Below, one piece after another: positions 18,325-26,589 of a stretch of 64,000 nucleotides of DNA. The position numbers and the translations under genes are program-made. This DNA comes from Inquilinus sp. Marseille-Q2685 (GTDB lineage: Bacteria > Pseudomonadota > Alphaproteobacteria > DSM-16000 > Inquilinaceae): NCBI RefSeq assembly GCF_916619195.1, contig NZ_CAKAKL010000009.1, positions 186,001 through 250,000 of the forward strand. Reading direction: 5' to 3'. Under the pieces are notes generated by a model. It was given only the letters and a program-made list of their open reading frames with translations, was not told where the DNA came from and made no database searches. Numbering within the stretch: the first letter of the stretch is position 1; every line of letters starts with the position of its first letter.

Positions 18325-19680
18325 CTAACGCTGCTGCTCTGCCGTATGGGAAAGTTCGCGAGCTTCGACTGTCCTATCGGCCTGCGCCTCCACCGCCGCC
18401 AGGTCCGCCCCGCGGGTCTCGCGCGACAGCAGCACGCACAGGATGCCCGGCACCGCCATCAGCGCGGCATAGGCCGCGACGGATTGCGGCGTGCCGGTCC
18501 AGCCCAGGAGGGCCGTGCCGATCAGGGGCGCCACCGACCCGCCGACCACCGAGGCGACCTGGTAGCTGACCGACATGGCGGTGTAGCGCACGCGGGTCGG
18601 GAACAGCTCGGTGAAGTACGCCGACATGCTGCCGACGATGACGCCGTGGCAGGTCAGGGTCAGCAGCGTGACCTGCAGCACCGTTTCCGGCGCCGTTCCC
18701 GGCGGCAGGGTGAACAGTAGCGCCGCGGCGCCGATGCCGCCGACCAGGCCCAGCAGCATCACCGGCCGGCGGCCGACGACGTCGGAGACCCAGGCCGCGG
18801 CCATGATCACCGCGACCTCCAGGATCGAGCCCCAGAACAGCGCGTCCGACCCGACGCCGCGGGCGAGGCCCAGGAACTGGACTACCAGCACCAGGAAGAA
18901 GGTGGTGAACAGGTAGAACAGCGTGTTCTCCGCCGCCTTCACCAGGAACACCTGGCCCATCGGCCGCCAATGGCTGCGCAGGGCCTCGGCCAGCGGCGCC
19001 GCCGGCACCTCGCGGCGCTTCGCCGCCAGCTCGGCGAAGACCGGCGATTCCTCGACCCGCCGCCGCACCCAGAGGCCCAGCAGCACCAGCACGATCGAGA
19101 ACAGGAAGGGCAGGCGCCAGGCCCATTCGGCGAAGCCGGCCTCGCCGTAATGCGCGGTCAGGGCGCCGATGGTGGCGGCGGCCAGGACATTGGCGGCCGG
19201 GCCGCCGATCATCGGGAAGCTGGTCCAGAAGCCGCGCCGCCGGCCGGGCATGGATTCGGCGACGATCAGCAGGGCGCCGGTGGCCTCGCCGCCGACGGCG
19301 ATGCCCTGCAGCACCCGCAGCGTGACCAGCAGGATCGGCGCCAGCACCCCGGCCGAGGCATAGGTCGGCAGCAGGCCCATGGCGAAGGTGGCGGCGCCCA
19401 TCATCAGCAGGCTGACCACCAGCGCGTTCTTGCGGCCGATCCGGTCGCCCAGCGCGCCGAACAGGATGCCGCCCAGCGGCCGGGCCAGGAAACCGATGGC
19501 GAAGGTGCCCAGCACCGCCATCGTCCCTGCCAGCCGGTCCTCGCTGGGGAAGAACGCCTTGTCGAAGACCAGCACGGCGCAGAAGGCGAAGATGAAGAAG
19601 TCGTACCACTCGATGATGGTGCCGACGGCGCTGGCGAACAGCAGGCGCACGCGCTCCGCGATCGTGGTCGTCTGGGCCAT
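18325..19680 (-). CDS. MFS transporter, metabolite:proton symporter (MHS) family
   Basis: A 451-residue inner-membrane protein with about twelve hydrophobic segments. The opening RLLFASAVGTIIEWYDFFIF and the loop motif GALGDRIGRKNALV are characteristic of the MHS group (ShiA, KgtP, ProP), which imports organic acids, betaines or shikimate-like compounds with protons. The start at 19680 (MAQTTTIAERV) is chosen because upstream in-frame sequence is nonconserved. It is divergently arranged with a MarR-type regulator and separated by a perfect palindrome, so it is probably that regulator's target. Confidence 0.9.
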   Translation of the reverse strand: MAQTTTIAERVRLLFASAVGTIIEWYDFFIFAFCAVLVFDKAFFPSEDRLAGTMAVLGTFAIGFLARPLGGILFGALGDRIGRKNALVVSLLMMGAATFAMGLLPTYASAGVLAPILLVTLRVLQGIAVGGEATGALLIVAESMPGRRRGFWTSFPMIGGPAANVLAAATIGALTAHYGEAGFAEWAWRLPFLFSIVLVLLGLWVRRRVEESPVFAELAAKRREVPAAPLAEALRSHWRPMGQVFLVKAAENTLFYLFTTFFLVLVVQFLGLARGVGSDALFWGSILEVAVIMAAAWVSDVVGRRPVMLLGLVGGIGAAALLFTLPPGTAPETVLQVTLLTLTCHGVIVGSMSAYFTELFPTRVRYTAMSVSYQVASVVGGSVAPLIGTALLGWTGTPQSVAAYAALMAVPGILCVLLSRETRGADLAAVEAQADRTVEARELSHTAEQQR

Positions 19681-19824
19681 GGATCCTCCCCTCATTCTTT
19701 GGTCGCTTGATCCGCCAGCCGCGGGGCGCCGGGCTTGCCGCGGCCGCGCCCTCGCGTATGGTCGGACATTCCGTCGGGCTCCGCCCTCCAGGAGGGGCGG
19801 CCTGCCTTGAAACGGAAACCAATC

Positions 19825-19842
19825 TCGTTTCATATGAAACGA
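19825..19842. promoter_or_regulatory. 18-bp perfect palindrome, probable MarR operator
   Basis: TCGTTTCATATGAAACGA reads the same on both strands. It lies between the divergent MFS transporter (start 19680) and the MarR regulator (start 19869), 27 bp upstream of the latter. Size, symmetry and place fit a MarR-dimer binding site. Confidence 0.7.
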
Positions 19843-19868
19843 ATGTCAAGCGGGCGGGGAGGCCGGCG

Positions 19869-20360
19869 ATGCGGGACCAGGCGGTGCGAAAGGCGGCGGA
19901 GTTCGATCTCGAGGCGTTCCTGCCCTATGAGCTGTCGGTGGTCAGCAACCGGGTCAGCCGCACCTTCGCCCGGCGCTACGCCGACGCCTTCGGGCTCAGC
20001 ATCCCGGAATGGCGGGTGATGGCGATGGTCGGCCGCTACGCGCCCCTGTCCTCGAACCAGATCTGCGAGCGCACGGCGATGGACAAGGCCAAGGTCAGCC
20101 GGGCGGTCAGCCGGCTGATCGCGGCCGGCTATCTCAGCCGCGGCACCCATCCGGCCGACCAGCGGCTGATCCAGCTCGACTTCACCGCCGCCGGCCGCCG
20201 GGTCTACGACGCCATCGTGCCGCTGGCGCAGGAGATCGAGGCCGAGCTGATGGCCGCCTTCGAGCCGGGCGAGCGCGAGCTGCTGCGGCGCCTGCTGCGC
20301 AAGCTCGACGCCCGCGTCTCCAGCCTCGGCACGCCGCCCGATGCGGCGGGGGAGGACTGA
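19869..20360 (+). CDS. MarR family transcriptional regulator
   Basis: A 163-residue winged-helix regulator. The recognition region SSNQICERTAMDKAKVSRAVSRLIAAGYLSRGTHPADQRLIQL contains the helix-turn-helix and the conserved DxR of the wing. MarR proteins usually repress a divergent gene and release DNA when a phenolic or other small ligand binds. The ATG at 19869 places the palindromic operator just upstream; an in-frame start at 19707 would run through that operator and is unlikely. It probably controls the MFS transporter and itself. Confidence 0.92.
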   Translation: MRDQAVRKAAEFDLEAFLPYELSVVSNRVSRTFARRYADAFGLSIPEWRVMAMVGRYAPLSSNQICERTAMDKAKVSRAVSRLIAAGYLSRGTHPADQRLIQLDFTAAGRRVYDAIVPLAQEIEAELMAAFEPGERELLRRLLRKLDARVSSLGTPPDAAGED

Positions 20361-20366
20361 CGCCCG

Positions 20367-20777
20367 TCACGGGTGCAGCGACAGGCCCTTCAGCACGCGG
20401 TCGACGTCCTTGCGGTCCTCATGCATGGCGAAGCCGACCAGGTCCAGCGCCTCGCCCGGCACGGCCTTGACCGCGGCGCGGTTGGCCTCGTCATAGCCGG
20501 TGGCGAACAGCTCGGCGGTGTAGATCGCGATCCGCAGGTTGCGGGCCAGCGCCCTGGCATGCGCCGCCTTCAGCGCCTCGGCCGTTCCGGCGAAGACCAG
20601 CACCGGCTGGCGGAACATCGGCAGGTACAGGTTGCCCGACCCGTCCTCATAGGGCGCACCCACCAGCTCCGGCCGGGTGGCGGCCAGGCCGCTGACGGTG
20701 AAGGCGGCGACGTTCAGCTTCTGCCACACCGGCAGGTCCTCGCGCAGGGCGACGGCGATCTTGGGGTCGAACCGCAT
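20367..20777 (-). CDS. DUF2000 family protein
   Basis: A 136-residue protein recognised as DUF2000 from MRFDPKIAVALREDLPVWQKLNVAAFTVSGL and the later MFRQPVLVFAG and IYTAELFATGYDEANRAAV segments. The fold is related to peptidyl-tRNA hydrolase II-like proteins, but no function is established. There is no signal peptide. It is divergent from an AraC regulator starting at 20880, a pairing I would expect to be regulator and target. It converges closely on the MarR gene (7 bp between stop codons). Confidence 0.82.
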   Translation of the reverse strand: MRFDPKIAVALREDLPVWQKLNVAAFTVSGLAATRPELVGAPYEDGSGNLYLPMFRQPVLVFAGTAEALKAAHARALARNLRIAIYTAELFATGYDEANRAAVKAVPGEALDLVGFAMHEDRKDVDRVLKGLSLHP

Positions 20778-20879
20778 GCATCCTCCTTGGAGTCTGCAGG
20801 CAGGCTATGAACCATCGTATCGCCCGGCTTGTACGATCGTGCTGTGGCGGAGGCCCTTCGCGCAGCCTAACATGCGGCC

Positions 20880-21707
20880 ATGGACAACGGCGAATGGGTC
20901 ACGGTGGGGCTGGACCGGCGCTTCGGCGTCGAGCGGTTCCGCGCCCATTTCACTGCCCATTGCTACGAGCGGCACGCGCACGAGACCTATGCCATCGGCC
21001 TGACCGAGGAAGGGTCGCAGAGCTTCTTCTGCCGCGGCGGCACGCACCGCACCCGGCCGGGATCGGTCATCACCTTCAACCCGACCGAGATCCACGACGG
21101 GCATGCGACCAATGCCGAGGGCTTCCTGTACCGGATGCTCTACATCGCGCCGGAGACGGTGGCGGCGGTGCTCGACGACGCCGGCATCCGCCCGCCCTGG
21201 GCCCTGGCCTTCCCCAACACCCTGTCCGAGGATCCGGTCCTCGCCGCGCTGATAGCCTGCGCCGTCGACGCCTTCGCCGAGCCCGGGGCGACGCTGGCGC
21301 GGTCGGAGGCGCTGGCGGCGATGGTGGTGGGACTGGCCCGCCGCCAGGCCGGGGCGCCAGCGCCCGGCCTGTCCCGGCCGGCCGACGCGGCGCTGGCCCG
21401 GGTGCGCGACCATCTGCACGCCCATCTCGGCGAGGACGTCACCGCCGACGACCTCGCCGCCGTGGCGGGGCTGAGCCGCTTCCACATGTCCCGCGCCTTC
21501 ACCCGCCGCTACGGCGCGGCGCCGGCCACCTATCTGCGCTGGATCAGGCTGGAGCGGGCCAAGCGCCTGCTGGCGGCGGGCGAGGCGCCGGCCCAGGTGG
21601 CGGCCGCGACCGGCTTCACCGACCAGGCCCATCTGACCCGCCGCTTCAAGGGCGCCTACGGCGTCACCCCGGCGCGCTTCCAGAAGGCAGCGCGGGCGGC
21701 GGCGTAG
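20880..21707 (+). CDS. AraC family transcriptional regulator with cupin sensor
   Basis: A 275-residue regulator. The N-terminal half is an AraC-type cupin (HCYERHAHETYAIGLTEEG, RPGSVITFNPTEIHDGH) for ligand binding. The C-terminal 100 residues hold two helix-turn-helix units: LAAVAGLSRFHMSRAFTRRYG and VAAATGFTDQAHLTRRFKGAYGVTP, the second with the AraC signature. The DUF2000 gene is transcribed divergently from a shared region of about 100 bp and is the likely target. The inducer is unknown. Confidence 0.93.
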   Translation: MDNGEWVTVGLDRRFGVERFRAHFTAHCYERHAHETYAIGLTEEGSQSFFCRGGTHRTRPGSVITFNPTEIHDGHATNAEGFLYRMLYIAPETVAAVLDDAGIRPPWALAFPNTLSEDPVLAALIACAVDAFAEPGATLARSEALAAMVVGLARRQAGAPAPGLSRPADAALARVRDHLHAHLGEDVTADDLAAVAGLSRFHMSRAFTRRYGAAPATYLRWIRLERAKRLLAAGEAPAQVAAATGFTDQAHLTRRFKGAYGVTPARFQKAARAAA

Positions 21708-21712
21708 GCTCT

Positions 21713-21841
21713 CCCCCTCACCCTCCCGCCGCCAACGCGGCGGGCCCCTCCCTCTCCCCGAGGAGAGGGGAGCAGATCCGTCCCGCTTCACCTCTCCTTG
21801 GGGAGAGGTCGAAATCGCGCAGCGATTTCGGGTGAGGGGGT
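21713..21841. repeat. REP-like palindromic intergenic repeat, copy A
   Basis: Composite of several short hairpins: CCGCCGCCAACGCGGCGG, CCTCTCCCCGAGGAGAGG, CCTCTCCTTGGGGAGAGG and GAAATCGCGCAGCGATTTC, framed by CCCTCACCC and GGGTGAGGG. An inverted relative is at 51652-51784. It fills the gap between the araC-type gene and the convergent FAD oxidoreductase. Confidence 0.85.
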
Positions 21842-21845
21842 GGGC

Positions 21846-22979
21846 CTATCCGTTACGCGCCAGCCCCAACCGTTCCACCACCTCGTCGGCGATCGACAGG
21901 CTCGAGGTCAGGCCGGGGCTCTCGATGCCGAACAGGTTGACCAGGCCCGGCACGCCATGCCCCTCCGGCCCCTGGATCACGAAATCCGCGGCGGTGGCGC
22001 CGGGCGGGGGGATCTTCGGGCGGATGCCGGAATAGTCCGGCTGCAAGGCGCCGTCCGGCAGCGCCGGCCAGTAGCGGCGGATGGCGGCGTAGAAGCTCTC
22101 CGCCCGCGCCGGGGCGACCCGATAGTCCAGCTCCTCGACCCATTCGACCTCCGGGCCGAAGCGCACCCGCCCGCCCAGGTCGATCGTGGCGTGGGTGCCC
22201 AGGCCGCCGGGCACCGGCACCGGATAGATCAGGTGGCGGAAGGGCGGCCGGCCGGACAGGCCGAAATAGTTGCCCTTGGCCAGGTAGGGCTGCGGCACAG
22301 ACGCCTCGGGCACACCGGCGATGCGGCGGGCCACGGCCGGGGCGGACAGGCCGGCCGAGTTCACCACCCGGCGGGCCAGCAGCTCCATGCCGCCCTCCTC
22401 GGTGGCGACCTGCAGATGCAGCCCGTCGGGGGTGACCGCCGCGGACTCGAGCCGGCTGTGATAGGCGATCATCGCGCCGCGAGCCTCGGCATCGCCCAGC
22501 AGCGCCAGCATCAGCCCGTGGCTGTCGATGATGCCGGTGGAGGGCGAGAACAGCGCCGCGGTGCAGGCGACCTCCGGCTCCAGCGCATGCGCCTCCTCCG
22601 CGGTCAGCGGCCGCAGCGCGTCGTCCTCGCCGGTCAGGCCGTTGGCCCGGGCCGCCGCCTCGATCCGCACCAGCGTCGCGGCCTCCTGCTCGTCGGTGGC
22701 GACGATCAGCTTGCCGCAGCGCCTCGCGGTGACACCGTGCTCCTCACAATAGCGGTACAGCGCCCGCCGGCCGGCGACGCAGTGCCGGGCCTTCAGGCTG
22801 CCCTGCGGGTAGTAGATGCCGGCGTGGATCACCTCGCTGTTGCGGGCCGAGGTCTCGGTGCCGAAGGCGTCCGCCGCCTCCAGGATGATCACCTCCTGCC
22901 CGGCCAGGGCCAGCGCCCGGGCGACGGCCAGGCCGACCACCCCGGCGCCGACCACGACGGCATCAACAGTGTCGGTCAT
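21846..22979 (-). CDS. FAD-dependent oxidoreductase, L-2-hydroxyglutarate oxidase (LhgO)-like
   Basis: A 377-residue DAO-family flavoprotein. It has the N-terminal dinucleotide motif [20 protein letters not shown], then [16 protein letters not shown], which is diagnostic of the LhgO/L2HGDH group, and the C-terminal [18 protein letters not shown]. Such enzymes oxidise 2-hydroxy acids and pass electrons to the quinone pool. Its ATG overlaps the uxuA-type stop by 4 nt, so it works in an operon with mannonate dehydratase and an SDR. The true substrate may therefore be a sugar-acid-derived 2-hydroxy acid. Confidence 0.85.
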   Translation of the reverse strand: MTDTVDAVVVGAGVVGLAVARALALAGQEVIILEAADAFGTETSARNSEVIHAGIYYPQGSLKARHCVAGRRALYRYCEEHGVTARRCGKLIVATDEQEAATLVRIEAAARANGLTGEDDALRPLTAEEAHALEPEVACTAALFSPSTGIIDSHGLMLALLGDAEARGAMIAYHSRLESAAVTPDGLHLQVATEEGGMELLARRVVNSAGLSAPAVARRIAGVPEASVPQPYLAKGNYFGLSGRPPFRHLIYPVPVPGGLGTHATIDLGGRVRFGPEVEWVEELDYRVAPARAESFYAAIRRYWPALPDGALQPDYSGIRPKIPPPGATAADFVIQGPEGHGVPGLVNLFGIESPGLTSSLSIADEVVERLGLARNG

Positions 22980-24163
22980 GCCGCGCCGCGCAACTGGCCG
23001 ATCGCCCGCGCCACCCCGCGCAGCTCGGCCAGCCCCTTCAGCCGGCCGATCAGCGAATAGCCGGGATTGGTCTTCTTGTGCACGTCGTCGGCCAGCAGAT
23101 GGCCGTGGTCCGGCCGCATCGGAATCTCCCAATCCGCCCGGCCGGCGGCCTTGCGCGCCCGCTCCTCCGCCATCAGCGCGTCGATGATCGCCACCATGTC
23201 GGCACCGCCCTCCAGGTGCTCGTCCTCGAAGAACGATCCGTCGGGCTCGACCGTGACGTTGCGCAGATGGGCGAAATGGATGCGCGGCGCGAACTCCCGC
23301 GCCATCGCCGCCAGGTCGTTGTCCGGCCGCGAGCCGTAGGAGCCGACGCAGAGCGTCAGCCCGTTCGCCGGGCGGTCGACCATCGCCAGGATGGCGCGGG
23401 CGTCAGCGGGGGTGGAGACGATGCGCGGCAGGCCGAACAGCGGGAAGGGCGGGTCGTCCGGATGCACCGCCAGGCGGGCGCCCACCTCCTCCGCCACCGG
23501 CACGACCGCGGCCAGGAAGGCCTTGTAGTTGGCGCGGAAGTCGTCGGCGGTGATGCCGTCATAGAGGGCGAGGCGGCGCTCGAACCCGGCCCGGTCGTTG
23601 ACCGCGCCGGCCACGCCCGGCAGGCCGGCGATGATGGTCTTCTCCAGCTCGGCCGTCTCGCTCTCGCTCATCGCCGCGACGCGGTCGCGGGCGCGGGCCA
23701 GCACCTCGGGCCGGTGGTCGGCCTCGGCGCCGCGGCGCTTCAGGATGAAGGCGTCATAGGCGGCCATGTCGACAGCATCGAAGCGCAGGGCGTAGCCGGT
23801 CGTCGGCAGCCGCCACATCAGGTTGGTGCGGGTCCAGTCGACCACCGGCATGAAGTTGTAGCAGACGGTCGTCACCCCGGCCGCGGCGACGTTGCGCAGC
23901 GACTGGGCGAAGGCGGCGATCGCCTCGGCCGCGCCGGCGCCGCCGGTCTTGATCACGTCCGGCAGGGGGATGCTCTCGACCACCGACCAGGCCAGGCCCG
24001 CGCCCTCGATCACCGCCTTGCGCTCGGCGATCTCCTCGGCCGGCCACACGCTGCCGTCCTGCCGGTGGTGCAGGGCGGTGACGATGCCGCTGGCCCCCGC
24101 CTGCTTGACATGGTCCAGCGTCACCGGGTCGTTCGGGCCGAACCAGCGCCAGGTCTCCTTCAT
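22976..24163 (-). CDS. uxuA: mannonate dehydratase
   Basis: Dehydrates D-mannonate to 2-keto-3-deoxygluconate in hexuronate degradation, with Mn or Fe. It is 395 residues with the start [16 protein letters not shown], the metal-site stretches [10 protein letters not shown] and [11 protein letters not shown], and the end segment [12 protein letters not shown], all typical of UxuA. It follows the SDR gene by 13 bp and overlaps the FAD oxidoreductase by 4 nt, forming a tight three-gene operon. No uxaC, uxaB or kdgK is in view, so the pathway would have to be completed elsewhere. Confidence 0.93.
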   Translation of the reverse strand: MKETWRWFGPNDPVTLDHVKQAGASGIVTALHHRQDGSVWPAEEIAERKAVIEGAGLAWSVVESIPLPDVIKTGGAGAAEAIAAFAQSLRNVAAAGVTTVCYNFMPVVDWTRTNLMWRLPTTGYALRFDAVDMAAYDAFILKRRGAEADHRPEVLARARDRVAAMSESETAELEKTIIAGLPGVAGAVNDRAGFERRLALYDGITADDFRANYKAFLAAVVPVAEEVGARLAVHPDDPPFPLFGLPRIVSTPADARAILAMVDRPANGLTLCVGSYGSRPDNDLAAMAREFAPRIHFAHLRNVTVEPDGSFFEDEHLEGGADMVAIIDALMAEERARKAAGRADWEIPMRPDHGHLLADDVHKKTNPGYSLIGRLKGLAELRGVARAIGQLRGAA

Positions 24164-24176
24164 CGTCTCCAGCCCC

Positions 24177-24947
24177 TCATCGCGTGTTGATCTTGTTGCG
24201 GCCGACCAGCGGGTACTGCTCGACCTCGTACACCTGCCCCGTGACCGGCGCCGACCGGTCGGACAGCCAGAACACCGCATGCTGCGCCACCTCCTCGGGC
24301 CGCAGGATTCGGCCGGTCGGGGCGAAGGCCGGCGGGATGTGCTCGGCCCAGTCGTCGGGCTGCCCTTCGCGGCGTTGGATGGCGCGCTCGGTCTCGGTCA
24401 GGGTCCAGCCGACATTCAGCTGGTTGACCCGGATGCGCTCGGCCGACAGCGCGTCGCCCAGGTTGCGCGTCATCGTCATCAGCGCCGCCTTGGACATGGA
24501 ATAGACCAGCAGGTTGTCCTGGCCGCACAGCGCGTTGACCGAGCCGATATTGACGATGGCGCCGCCGTTGCCTTGGGCGCGGAAGGCGCGCACCGCCTCG
24601 CGGCACAGCAGCAGCGGCGCGCGGGCGTTGACGGCGAAGATCTGATCGAAGGCGGCCGCGTCGGCCTGCTCCAGCGTGGTGCGGGCCAGGGACGCGGCGT
24701 TGTTCACCAGCCCGTCGATCCGGCCATGGCTGCGCAGCACGGCGTCGATCACGGTCGCCGCCGCGTCGGGCGCGGTCACGTCGGCCAGCACCGAGGCGAC
24801 GCCGAGATCCGCGGCGGCTTGGGCCAGCGCTTCCGCCTCGATCCCATGCAGCACCACAACGGCGCCCTCGTCCCGCGCCGCCCGGGCGATCGCCAGGCCG
24901 ATGCCGGACGACGATCCGGTGACCAGAATGACCTTGCCCTGAAGCAT
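24177..24947 (-). CDS. SDR family oxidoreductase, possible hexonate dehydrogenase
   Basis: A 256-residue short-chain dehydrogenase with the cofactor motif GSSSGIG near the N-terminus, NNAASL in place of the usual NNAG, and a catalytic Ser-Tyr-Lys centre in [21 protein letters not shown]. The start at 24947 ([11 protein letters not shown]) is preferred over an upstream in-frame one. Because uxuA is 13 bp downstream, the enzyme may reduce fructuronate to mannonate or oxidise a related sugar acid. This is inferred from context only. It lies 46 bp downstream of alkB on the same strand. Confidence 0.85.
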   Translation of the reverse strand: MLQGKVILVTGSSSGIGLAIARAARDEGAVVVLHGIEAEALAQAAADLGVASVLADVTAPDAAATVIDAVLRSHGRIDGLVNNAASLARTTLEQADAAAFDQIFAVNARAPLLLCREAVRAFRAQGNGGAIVNIGSVNALCGQDNLLVYSMSKAALMTMTRNLGDALSAERIRVNQLNVGWTLTETERAIQRREGQPDDWAEHIPPAFAPTGRILRPEEVAQHAVFWLSDRSAPVTGQVYEVEQYPLVGRNKINTR

Positions 24948-24993
24948 CCTGCGGCGTGCTCCCGTCCCAACCGACCCGGCTTTCATAGCGGCA

Positions 24994-25647
24994 TCAGAGG
25001 GCCTTCCGAAAGGTCAGGTTTATTCTCTGCCGGCCCAGAATCGCATGGCTGCCGTCCGGCAGCGGGGCGACGCCGTGGAAGGCCAGCCGCGCCGGGCCGC
25101 CCCAGACCGTGACGTCGCCATGCTCCACCCGCACCCGGCGGGTCGGGTCGCTGCGCTGCAGCCCGCCGAACAGGAAGGTCGCGGGCAGGCCCAGCGAGAC
25201 CGAGACGATCGGGGCGCCGGTGTCGCGCTCGTCCCGGTCCTGGTGCAGCGACAGGCGCGAGCCGGGCTCGTAGCGGTTGATCAGGCAGGCGTCGGGTGCG
25301 AAGGGGCCGAAGCCGGCCTTGATCGAGGCGGCATCGGCCAGTTCGGCGAAGACCTCCGGCATCTCCGGCCAGGGCCGGCCGGCGATCGGGTCGTCGGGGT
25401 CGTAGCGATAGCCGCTGCGATCGCTGACCCAGCCGACCCGGCCGCAATTGGTCATCGCCACCGACATGCGGTAGCCGCCGGGCGTGACCAGGTGACGGAA
25501 CGGCGCCTGAGCCTCCACCGCCCGCACCGCGGCGATCAGCGCCTCGGCACGGTCGCGGGCAAAGCCGCGCAGCAGCACCGCGCCCTCGGCCAGGGTCTCC
25601 TGATCCGGCCCCGGTCCGGGCAGGCTGTCGAACAGATCGGCCGTCAT
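24994..25647 (-). CDS. alkB: alpha-ketoglutarate-dependent DNA/RNA demethylase AlkB
   Basis: Fe(II)/2-oxoglutarate dioxygenase that removes 1-methyladenine and 3-methylcytosine lesions. It is 217 residues. The metal ligands His135, Asp137 (LSLHQDRDE) and His191 and the 2-oxoglutarate-binding Arg208 and Arg214 (RINLTFR) are spaced exactly as in E. coli AlkB with a four-residue offset. The NRYEPGS motif is also present. The ATG at 25647 is the start. It stands alone or at the head of the SDR-uxuA unit; no ada or other alkylation-repair gene is adjacent. Confidence 0.93.
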   Translation of the reverse strand: MTADLFDSLPGPGPDQETLAEGAVLLRGFARDRAEALIAAVRAVEAQAPFRHLVTPGGYRMSVAMTNCGRVGWVSDRSGYRYDPDDPIAGRPWPEMPEVFAELADAASIKAGFGPFAPDACLINRYEPGSRLSLHQDRDERDTGAPIVSVSLGLPATFLFGGLQRSDPTRRVRVEHGDVTVWGGPARLAFHGVAPLPDGSHAILGRQRINLTFRKAL

Positions 25648-25797
25648 GCTCCGGTTCCCGTCATGCGATGGCGCCATCCTCTCTCGTCCTGCCGCGGCGG
25701 CCGATCCGTCCCTTGCGGCCGAATTCGGCGCAAGAAGCGGAGTGGCCGGGCTACGGCGCGGTGCGATCCTCTGGGCCTCACCCGCCCGAGGATGCCC

Positions 25798-26475
25798 ATG
25801 ATCACCCTCTACGACTACCTGCCGTCGCAGAACGCCTACAAGGTCCGGCTGCTGCTGGCCCAGCTGCGGCGTCCGTACCGCACCGAGATCATCAGCATCT
25901 TCGAGGGCGAAGGCCAGCGGCCGGAATACCTGGCGATCAACCCGACCGGCGCGGTGCCGGCGATCCGGCTGGACGATGGCCGGGTGATCGCCGAGTCCAA
26001 TGCCATCCTGTTCTTCCTGGCCGAGGGCACGCCTTACCTGCCGGACGACCGCTTCGCCCGGGCCAAGGTGCTGCAGTGGCTGTCCTTCGAGGGCGATTAT
26101 GTCCAGTCCACCATCGCGACGCTGCGGCACTGGGTCATGACCGGCAAGCTGGCCCGCCGCCCGGCCGCGCTGGTCGAGACCAAGCGCGAGGGCTCGCTGA
26201 AGACGCTGGCGATCCTGGACCGCGAGCTGGCGCAGCGCCCCTGGCTGGCCGGGCCAGCCTACAGCATCGCCGACATCGCCGTCTTCGCCTATGTCCATCG
26301 GGCGGAGGAGGCGGATCTGCCGCTCGCCGACTTCCCGAACGTAGTGGCCTGGATCGACCGGGTCCGGTCGCAGCCGCGCTTCCTGGCCGAGACCCTTCCC
26401 CTATTCGATCGATCCGCATTCGGCGAAGGAGCTGCCGTGAGGCCTCAGAGACCGTCTGGAAATGCGCTGGTGTGA
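25798..26475 (+). CDS. glutathione S-transferase family protein
   Basis: A 225-residue GST with an N-terminal thioredoxin-fold domain (MITLYDYLPSQNAYKVRLLL, INPTGAVPAIRLDDGRVIAESNAIL) and a C-terminal helical domain (GPAYSIADIAVFAYVHRAEEADLPL with the N-capping Asp). The glutathione-binding ESNAI motif is intact. The physiological substrate is unknown. An in-frame ATG two codons earlier (25792) is an alternative start. A structured repeat begins directly after its stop codon. Confidence 0.92.
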   Translation: MITLYDYLPSQNAYKVRLLLAQLRRPYRTEIISIFEGEGQRPEYLAINPTGAVPAIRLDDGRVIAESNAILFFLAEGTPYLPDDRFARAKVLQWLSFEGDYVQSTIATLRHWVMTGKLARRPAALVETKREGSLKTLAILDRELAQRPWLAGPAYSIADIAVFAYVHRAEEADLPLADFPNVVAWIDRVRSQPRFLAETLPLFDRSAFGEGAAVRPQRPSGNALV

Positions 26476-26561
26476 GTCGGCTGGCGGTGGTTTCGAGAAC
26501 CGGAGCGCAGCGCACGTTTGGTGCGTGAGCACCGGAAGCGCAGAAACCGCCGTCAGCCGGC
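26476..26561. repeat. structured intergenic repeat, copy 1 (19-bp outer stem)
   Basis: Arms 26476-26494 and 26543-26561 pair over 19 positions, with three G-U pairs. Inside lie two related units, GAACCGGAGCGCAG and GCACCGGAAGCGCAG, flanking a small stem CGCAC/GTGCG. A copy at 47347-47431 keeps the fold with compensatory changes. Function unknown. Confidence 0.8.
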
Positions 26562-26589
26562 CGCACCAGTAGCGTTTACAAACGGTCTC

